A stretch of 64,000 bases of DNA, from contig JBFWPN010000001.1 in the NCBI GenBank assembly GCA_050249955.1, positions 124,001 through 188,000 on the forward strand. The letters run 5' to 3'. The translations under genes and the position numbers were made by a program. Shown here piece after piece: positions 58,583 to 64,000 of this stretch. Position 1 is the stretch's first letter, and each line of letters opens with the position of its first letter. The notes below the pieces were generated by a model. That model saw nothing but the letters and a program-made list of their open reading frames with translations, had not been told where the DNA came from and searched no databases. The DNA comes from CAVVIG01 sp050249955. Lineage in GTDB: Bacteria; Acidobacteriota; Vicinamibacteria; Vicinamibacterales; CAVVIG01.

Positions 58583-59479
58583 GTGTCCAGCGTCCAGCCC
58601 ATGCCGACCGACACCAGCAGCCGCGACGCCGTCGTCGCCCTCGCCCTTGCCCGATCCTCGAACCTGGCGATGCTGCCGGAAACCGCCACGCGCGTGCTGC
58701 GGCTGGCAGACGATCCGTACGTGACCATGGCGAAGCTGGCCGACGTGATCGAGACCTCGCCGGAGTTGTGCGCCCGCATCCTGCGCATCGTGAACTCGGC
58801 CTTCTACGGCTTCCCGGGTGAGGTGCGGTCCATCCAGCACGCCACGACGCTGATGGGACTGGAAGCGGTGAGGAACGTCACGATTGCGGCGAGCCTGACG
58901 CGGGTGTTCCAGGGCCGGCCGCTGTCACCGAAGTTCTCACCGAAGGACATCTGGACGCACAGCCTGTCCGTGGCAGCTGCCACGCGCCAGCTCGCGTGCA
59001 TCGGGATGCGGTCCCTGGCGGACGAGGCGTTCCTCGCCGGGATGCTGCACGACATCGGGCTGATGGTCGAGCTCCAGCTCGATCGCCCGAAGCTCGCCGC
59101 GCACCTTGGGTCGATCGAGACCGGTCGCTGCACCGACCTGCTCGCCGCCGAGGAGGCGGCATTCGGGGCGACCCATGCAGACTTCGGCGCCGCGCTGCTG
59201 GCCGCCTGGCACCTGCCGACGACGATGTCGCTCTCCGCGCAGTACCATCACCGGCCGCACCAGTTGCCTGCGGCACACCGGCTGATGCCGGTCATGGTGC
59301 ATCTGGGCGATCGCCTGGTTGCGGCCTGCGGGCCGCCCTTCCTGCTCGACGATCCGTCCCCGGAGATCGATCCCGCATTACTGGACGTGGTGCACGTGTC
59401 TCCGGCGCAGGTCGAGGAACTGCGCGCGGCCCTGCCCGACGTGATCGCTGAGGTCAAGGCGGTGCTGAGCGCGGCCTAG
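58583..59479 (+). CDS. HDOD domain signalling protein
   Basis: A 298-aa protein consisting mainly of an HDOD domain: LPETATRVLRLADDPYVTMAKLADVIETSPELCARILRIVNSAFYGFPGEVRSIQHATTLMGLEAVRNVTIAASL (about 32-105) and AFLAGMLHDIGLMVEL (about 150-165, HD-like residues kept), TDFGAALLAAWHLPTTMSLSAQYHH-like segment near 195-220. HDOD proteins act in signal transduction, often with c-di-GMP or chemosensory systems. GTG start. It faces a GGDEF-EAL gene and may share its pathway. Confidence 0.87.
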   Translation: MSSVQPMPTDTSSRDAVVALALARSSNLAMLPETATRVLRLADDPYVTMAKLADVIETSPELCARILRIVNSAFYGFPGEVRSIQHATTLMGLEAVRNVTIAASLTRVFQGRPLSPKFSPKDIWTHSLSVAAATRQLACIGMRSLADEAFLAGMLHDIGLMVELQLDRPKLAAHLGSIETGRCTDLLAAEEAAFGATHADFGAALLAAWHLPTTMSLSAQYHHRPHQLPAAHRLMPVMVHLGDRLVAACGPPFLLDDPSPEIDPALLDVVHVSPAQVEELRAALPDVIAEVKAVLSAA

Positions 59480-59494
59480 GTCCGCCCAGGCCGC
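59471..59494. terminator. putative bidirectional hairpin
   Basis: GCGGCCT (59471-59477) pairs with AGGCCGC (59488-59494) over a 10-nt loop, starting in the last codons of the HDOD gene and lying before the end of the convergent GGDEF-EAL gene. No U-tract. Confidence 0.4.
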
Positions 59495-59518
59495 ACGGCG
59501 GTGGAGTGGGGCTGGCGC

Positions 59519-61552
59519 TCAGGCCGCGACGCAGGTGGACGAGAAGTCGGCGCCGATCCAGGTCTCGGCCTCGGACGCCGGCACCGGCCGCCCGAAGAGG
59601 TAGCCCTGGGCCAGGTCGCCTTCGAGCGCCAGGATGGTGGCCACCTGCGTGGGATCGCAGACCCCTTCGACGGTGATCGTCTTGCCGAGGTTGTGCCCCA
59701 GCGAGATGATCGCGTTCAGGATCGTGATGGCCTGGACGTCGCCGGTCGAGCGGTCGAGGAAGCTCCGGTCGATCTTGATGCCGTCGAGCGGCAGGGTGCG
59801 CAGCAGGCTCAGCGATGAGAGCCCCGCGCCGAAGTCGTCCAGCAGGATCTCGACGCCCAGTTCCTTCAGTTCCTGCAGCAGCTCGGACACCGGTGCCGTG
59901 GCGTTGCCCGATACGGCCGTCTCGGTGATCTCCAGCCGCAGGCGCTGCGGCGCCACGCTCATGTGGCTCACCACCTCGCACACGTTCGTGAGGAAGCGCG
60001 GATCGACCAGTTCCTTTCGCGACACGTTCACGTTCATCCGCAGCGAGTCGCCTCCGGGCAGCCGGTTCATCCGCTCGAGGGTCCGCACCGCCTCACGCAT
60101 CATGCGCTGCCCGATCTCGGCAATGAGCCCGGTCTCCTCGGCCACGGGGATGAACTCGTCCGGCGGGATCATGCCCTCGGAGGGATGATTCCACCGGGCC
60201 AGGGCCTCGAACGCCACCACCGAGCCGGTGGTGAGGTCGATGATCGGCTGATAGTGGGCGTGGATCTGGTCGGCCTCGAGGGCCACGCGCAGGTCGTTCT
60301 CGAGCTTCAGCCGCCGGCGCGCCTCCACGTGCATGGACTCGTCGAAGACCACGAAGTTCGCGCGGCCGGCCATCTTCGCGCGGTACATGGCCGTGTCGGC
60401 CTCGCGGAGGAGGTCGTCGGTGGCCAGGGGGCGCAGGGCCGGGTCGTTCACGCTGATGCCGATGCTGCAGGGCACGGCCACGCGCTGGCCCGCCAGCATG
60501 AAGGGCGCTGCCATCGCGTCGAGGATCCGCTGCGCCACCGCCGACGCGTCGTCGCTGCGGGCGAGCCCGTCGAGGATGACCACGAACTCGTCGCCGCCGA
60601 ACCGTCCGGCAATCGACTCGGTGCCACGCGCGAGCGTGTCGCTGGAGCGGATGACGCTGGTGAGCCGCTGGCCGGTCTCGATGAGCAGCTGGTCGCCAGC
60701 CTCGTGCCCGAGGCTGTCGTTCACGTACTTGAAGTTGTTGAGGTCGATGAAGAGCACGGCGTGGTAGGTGCCGGGTCCCTCGCTCCCGCGCGCGGAAAGC
60801 GAGCCGAGCCGGCTGGTCACCATCGCGCGATTCGGCATCTGCGTCAGGGCGTCCACGCACGCCGCCGCGCTGAGTGCCGCCTCGGCCTTCTCGCGCTCCG
60901 AGACGTACCGGTCGTTGCACATCAGCAGGAAGGCGAACGGCAGGACGACGGCCACCACGTAGAACACCATGAGCGTGACCGAACTCATCGGGTTGGCCGC
61001 GGTGGGCGAGACCGACTCGGGGTCGGCCACCAGGAAGACAATGCCGCGGAAGAAGATGACGGCGCCACAGACCGCGAACATGGTGGCCATGAAGACGTGG
61101 CTCATCACGCGCCGATCCGTGCCGGTCATCAGGATCCAGACCGCACGAACAGTGATTGGCCCGGCCGTCGCCGCGAGCAGCAGCTGCCGGGCCGTCGTGC
61201 TGGGCTCCACGACCGTGAAGTAGGTGGCCACGGCCAGGTTCACCGCCAGGAGCAGGTAGTGCCAGCCGCGCCGCTTCGGCTGGCGCTCGAACTCCTCGAG
61301 GACGAAGACGCAGAGCGTCAGCGCTGCCTGGATCAGGAAGGGGCCGATCACCGCCGAGATGAACTCGGGCACGAACCCGCGCAGGCCGCCGGTGATGAAC
61401 CAGCCGGCCGACTGCAGCAGCGTGGCCGCGGCCCATCGCCGCGCCCCGGTGACCCCGCCCAGGTAGCCGCGCATGACCATCAGGAGCCCGCTGCCGATGA
61501 GCAGCGTGCTCGTGATCATCACGACGACCATTGTGCGCGGATCGAGATTCAT
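59519..61552 (-). CDS. membrane GGDEF-EAL bifunctional c-di-GMP protein
   Basis: A 677-aa protein. About seven N-terminal helices (residues 5-225) form a sensory membrane region of the MHYT/7TM kind. The GGDEF domain follows (about 235-400) with DALTQMPNRAM and an intact RFGGDEFVVILDG; then an EAL domain (about 415-670) with VAFEALARWNHPSEG, NVSRKEL, EITETAV, LLDDFGAGLSSL, IKIDRSF and ITVEGVCD. All main catalytic residues of both domains appear present, so synthesis and hydrolysis of c-di-GMP are possible. No I-site RxxD was identified with certainty. Confidence 0.92.
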   Translation of the reverse strand: MNLDPRTMVVVMITSTLLIGSGLLMVMRGYLGGVTGARRWAAATLLQSAGWFITGGLRGFVPEFISAVIGPFLIQAALTLCVFVLEEFERQPKRRGWHYLLLAVNLAVATYFTVVEPSTTARQLLLAATAGPITVRAVWILMTGTDRRVMSHVFMATMFAVCGAVIFFRGIVFLVADPESVSPTAANPMSSVTLMVFYVVAVVLPFAFLLMCNDRYVSEREKAEAALSAAACVDALTQMPNRAMVTSRLGSLSARGSEGPGTYHAVLFIDLNNFKYVNDSLGHEAGDQLLIETGQRLTSVIRSSDTLARGTESIAGRFGGDEFVVILDGLARSDDASAVAQRILDAMAAPFMLAGQRVAVPCSIGISVNDPALRPLATDDLLREADTAMYRAKMAGRANFVVFDESMHVEARRRLKLENDLRVALEADQIHAHYQPIIDLTTGSVVAFEALARWNHPSEGMIPPDEFIPVAEETGLIAEIGQRMMREAVRTLERMNRLPGGDSLRMNVNVSRKELVDPRFLTNVCEVVSHMSVAPQRLRLEITETAVSGNATAPVSELLQELKELGVEILLDDFGAGLSSLSLLRTLPLDGIKIDRSFLDRSTGDVQAITILNAIISLGHNLGKTITVEGVCDPTQVATILALEGDLAQGYLFGRPVPASEAETWIGADFSSTCVAA

Positions 61553-61636
61553 GGGAGGGCAACCCGTGAATCGGTCGGACCCACTCGAGCTTGAGCCCGG
61601 CCGTCACAGGCTTCGCGCGCCTGCCCGCCGGTGCGC

Positions 61637-63007
61637 TCAGTGGCTGTCGTCCTTCGGCCTGCCCATCAACCGGAGCGACGCGGCAATCCCCTTGTCGCGG
61701 CGCCGCTCGATGTTCGCGGTGGTCGTGAAGAGCGACACGTCGATGCCCACCCGTTCACCGAGGTTCAGGCCTGCGCCCACCGCAGGGTTCCAGTCCTGGT
61801 TGATGTACCGGAGGCCGCCCCGCACTTCGAGGCTGCGCGTGCGCGCCTCGACGCCGGCACGCATGCTGGTGCCGTTGAAGCCACGCCGGATGTCGCCGAG
61901 CACCGACATCTTTTCCGCGTGGTAGGCACCGTTGAACCGGTACTCCACTGGAATCTCGGTGTCGAGCGTCGGGATGAAGAGGGTCGGCGACTCGGTGAAG
62001 TCGCTGTCGCCGCTCGTCAGGCTTCGCAGCGAGTAGGTGGTGCTCTCCACCGCGTCCCAGCTGATCCGGTTGCCAAGCCCACGCGCACCGAAGCCGACCT
62101 CGAAGGGACCGGCCACGGCCAGCACTCCCATGTTGATGGCCCGCCCGGTGCCGCTGCTGGAGGTCTGGCGGGTGAAACGGATGGGTGTGGTGGATGGCAG
62201 CATGGTGATGAGACCAGCGCTGTCGGTGGCCAGGCGGACGGCGAGGTCGACGTCCTCGAGGCGGAACGCCTTGATGTAGTCGTAGTCCGCGGCCACGTAC
62301 AGGCCATCGCGCTTTCCGTTGAAGGCGGACGAGCCGCCCCACGGGAAGTGGGCGCGATAGCCGACCGCCACGGCAAGCCCCAGCGCGCCGCGCGTCTGGC
62401 TGGTGATGTCGAACGCGGTGTTCCGTGCCACCACCGGCGTGGACGAGGAGAGCAGCGCAAGGAGATCGGGGTCGAACTCGTTGCGCGAGCGGACCGGCAG
62501 GTACGGACCGGCGCCAACCCGGATGCCCTGGAAGCCGCCGGAGGGCGGCTTCGACACCTTGAAGGTGTAGCCGACGGTCGGGTCCGCCAGGCCCTCACCC
62601 GTGAGCGACTGCGCGGGCACGAAGCCGCGGTACACGTTCAGGTCGCGGCTCAGCCTCGCATTGCGGATGTCGTTCACGAACGCCGCACGCTGGGGATTCG
62701 CCTCGGTGGCCAGCATGTAGTGCAGCGGGCTGGCAATGTCTTCCGCCAGGCGGATCGGGTCGAAGTCTGAAGCCTCCGGGTCGAAGCGGTCCTTGTTCTC
62801 GAGGACCCGGAAGATGCCGAACGGCATCACGATGACGCTGTAGGGACGTCGGTCGCCGGCCATGCCCGAGGCGAGGTTGCCGTCGCCGGCGCCGCCGAGG
62901 GCAATCTTGCGGGCATCGAAGGTCCAGCCCTGCGCGGCGGCTGGATGGGGCACGAGGAGGGCGGTGAGGGCAAAGGCGCCCAGCAGACGCGAGCAGAGGG
63001 ACTTCAT
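61637..63007 (-). CDS. exported outer-membrane protein of unknown type
   Basis: A 456-aa protein with a clear signal peptide (1-25, PHPAAA-QGW) and many amphipathic strands ending in VGIDVSLFTTTANIERRRDKGIAASLRLMG. The mature N-terminus DARKIALGGAGDGNLASGMAGD resembles the start of conjugal-transfer TraF/PorV/FadL-like barrels ('ARxxxLGGAG'), in which a short N-terminal segment precedes the barrel. A hydrophobic-compound or secretion-related porin role is possible. ATG 63007 has GGGAG at proper spacing. It stands alone; no partner genes nearby. Confidence 0.72.
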   Translation of the reverse strand: MKSLCSRLLGAFALTALLVPHPAAAQGWTFDARKIALGGAGDGNLASGMAGDRRPYSVIVMPFGIFRVLENKDRFDPEASDFDPIRLAEDIASPLHYMLATEANPQRAAFVNDIRNARLSRDLNVYRGFVPAQSLTGEGLADPTVGYTFKVSKPPSGGFQGIRVGAGPYLPVRSRNEFDPDLLALLSSSTPVVARNTAFDITSQTRGALGLAVAVGYRAHFPWGGSSAFNGKRDGLYVAADYDYIKAFRLEDVDLAVRLATDSAGLITMLPSTTPIRFTRQTSSSGTGRAINMGVLAVAGPFEVGFGARGLGNRISWDAVESTTYSLRSLTSGDSDFTESPTLFIPTLDTEIPVEYRFNGAYHAEKMSVLGDIRRGFNGTSMRAGVEARTRSLEVRGGLRYINQDWNPAVGAGLNLGERVGIDVSLFTTTANIERRRDKGIAASLRLMGRPKDDSH

Positions 63008-63233
63008 CGGACTCCCGGTGACCGGCAGTGAAAACGACGCGGCGGCCGGGATATCCGGTGCCGTGTGGCGCCCTCGGGGCTGCCGGGGGTCTGGGAGACC
63101 GTGGAGGGCGTCGCGCAGAGAGACGGACGGCCAGCCGGAATTCACGGCGCCCCACCTGACGGGAGGTTCGGTAGCCGAGGTGTCACCAGACGAGGCCTCG
63201 GGCCGTGCCGGTGCGGGGCGCCCGGCACGTGCG

Positions 63234-63614
63234 TCAGAGCGCGCTGATGGTCACGTAATACCCGTCGGGGTCGCGCAACGAGAACTCGAAGGTGCCGGTG
63301 TTCGGGTTGAGGTGCGGCTCTTCCTCGAACTGGGTGACGAGCGTTCGCGCGCGGCGCAGCGTCGCCTCATAGTCGTCCACCCGGAAGAACAGGAGCAGGC
63401 CGTTGCCCGGCGAGGCCAGTGAAGGGCTCGTGAGCGGCGGATGACCGTGTGCGCCCCACTGGTGCAGGCAGATCAGCACGGTCCCGTCCTCGTCGCGCAC
63501 CTGCCCGAAGTCGGCGTGCGCCGGCGCGGTGAGCGGCTGGCCGAAGAGCGCCTGGTACCAGCCAAAGCTGGCCACCACATCCTTCACGCCCACGATGGTC
63601 CAGGTCCGCTTCAT
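63234..63614 (-). CDS. VOC (glyoxalase/bleomycin-resistance fold) family protein
   Basis: A 126-aa single VOC domain with paired beta-alpha-beta-beta-beta units: TIVGVKDVVASFGWYQALFGQPL (6-28) and GLLLFFRVDDYEATLRRARTLVTQFEEEPHLNPNTGTFEFSLRDPDGYYVTI (about 74-125). Glu in the FEFSLRDPDG strand is at a usual metal position. Substrate unknown. Confidence 0.85.
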   Translation of the reverse strand: MKRTWTIVGVKDVVASFGWYQALFGQPLTAPAHADFGQVRDEDGTVLICLHQWGAHGHPPLTSPSLASPGNGLLLFFRVDDYEATLRRARTLVTQFEEEPHLNPNTGTFEFSLRDPDGYYVTISAL

Positions 63615-63681
63615 ATGCGCGGATCCAGCGTAGCCGATTGCCTCTCACGGGAACACACGTGATGTCCCCGGTTCAGCCGGA

Positions 63682-64000
63682 TCACCGCGCGGGTCTGGTG
63701 CGCACCTCGTACCGAAGCGCGACCATGCCGTTCCTGTAGGCCTTCTGCTCTGCGAGGTGCAGGGCGACGTCGGTGGTCAGCCCTTCGAAGAACCGGATCC
63801 CGTCGCCGATGAGCACCGGCAGGATCGAATAGCGAACCTCGTCGGCGAGGCCGAGCCGCAGGCACTCGGCAGCCACCTGCCCCCCGCCAGCCACCCAGAT
63901 GTTGCGGAACGCCGGCCGCAGCACGCCGTTCACGAGTTGGGCGAGGTCGCCCGCGTGGAACTCGACGGATGCCCTGGTCTTCGGCAGCGTCCGCGAGGTG
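63682..64000 (-). CDS. dihydrofolate reductase/RibD-type reductase, C-terminal part (5' truncated)
   Basis: The minus-strand frame stays open to the window edge, so the N-terminus is missing. The visible 105 residues read ...TRASVEFHAGDLAQLVNG, then IWVAGGGQVAAECLRLGLADEVRYSILPVLIGDGIRFFEGL and a C-terminal strand VALRYEVRTRPAR. GGGQ, LADEVRYSILPVLIGDGIRFF and the spacing are typical of stand-alone RibD C-terminal/DHFR-like proteins (YyaP/YwjB type). Substrate unknown. Confidence 0.87.
   Translation of the reverse strand, partial: TSRTLPKTRASVEFHAGDLAQLVNGVLRPAFRNIWVAGGGQVAAECLRLGLADEVRYSILPVLIGDGIRFFEGLTTDVALHLAEQKAYRNGMVALRYEVRTRPAR

Overview
The window is GC-rich DNA from a Gram-negative bacterium. 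It carries an RND efflux pump, Mla-type lipid transport, porins, outer-membrane barrels and lipoproteins. The gene style (many GTG starts, small secreted LTGCL-type proteins, DUF5995, Thr-type sulfatase-fold enzymes beside glycan genes) suggests an Acidobacteriota member, perhaps Vicinamibacteria. That placement is inference; there is no rRNA or other marker gene here. One tRNA-Leu is present. I saw no CRISPR array, prophage or insertion sequence. Both edges cut a gene: an RND permease on the left and a DHFR/RibD-type reductase on the right.

Layout. 1-3.6 kb: RND permease, lipoprotein adaptor and PadR regulator. 3.6-9.1 kb: HtrA-like protease, OprO/P-type porin and an orphan molybdenum hydroxylase large subunit. 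9.2-16.5 kb: tRNA-Leu(UAA), a heptamer tandem repeat and housekeeping or unknown genes (DUF2007, DUF5995, MOSC, glutamate-synthase-like, DUF255 and a DJ-1 homologue lacking its nucleophile). 16.5-21.8 kb: a minus-strand operon mlaE-mlaF-mlaD followed by small envelope helper proteins, with YihY next to it. 21.8-24.1 kb: an orphan NtrC-type regulator and pcm. 24.07-29.5 kb: a tightly overlapping leucine/isovalerate catabolic operon: zinc-ribbon microprotein, carboxyltransferase, methylglutaconyl-CoA hydratase, biotin carboxylase, separate biotin carrier, HMG-CoA lyase. 29.5-33.2 kb: a pilin-like protein, an M48 protease lipid-envelope type protein and small unknowns.

33.3-58.4 kb is the most interesting region. 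It is a large envelope-glycan locus. On the plus strand, 35.76-52.6 kb runs as nearly continuous, mostly overlapping genes: two membrane alkaline-phosphatase-superfamily enzymes with Thr in the nucleophile position, WecB-type epimerase, NodB-type deacetylase, an alpha/alpha-toroid protein, an LPG-synthase-type flippase, a DegT-type aminotransferase, an AsnB-type amidotransferase, an ArnC/GtrB-like GT2, a GT-C enzyme, a FemAB-type acyltransferase, a small 'YIDPGT' membrane protein and an arylsulfotransferase-like protein. It is bracketed on the minus strand by two paralogous GH30-like hydrolases, one fused to a beta-propeller, and by two more GT-C-type membrane proteins. The gene set recalls exosortase-A-type polysaccharide loci but has no exosortase, and it encodes several enzymes able to modify a glycan (deacetylation, amination, amidation, possible phospho- or sulfo-transfer, lyase/epimerase). 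This is the best candidate for an undescribed system.

58.5-64 kb: HDOD protein facing a GGDEF-EAL c-di-GMP protein, an outer-membrane protein, a VOC protein and the truncated reductase. A recurring regulatory feature is a TATAAT-like hexamer ending only 6-9 nt before a start codon, often without a Shine-Dalgarno, which suggests frequent leaderless transcription.
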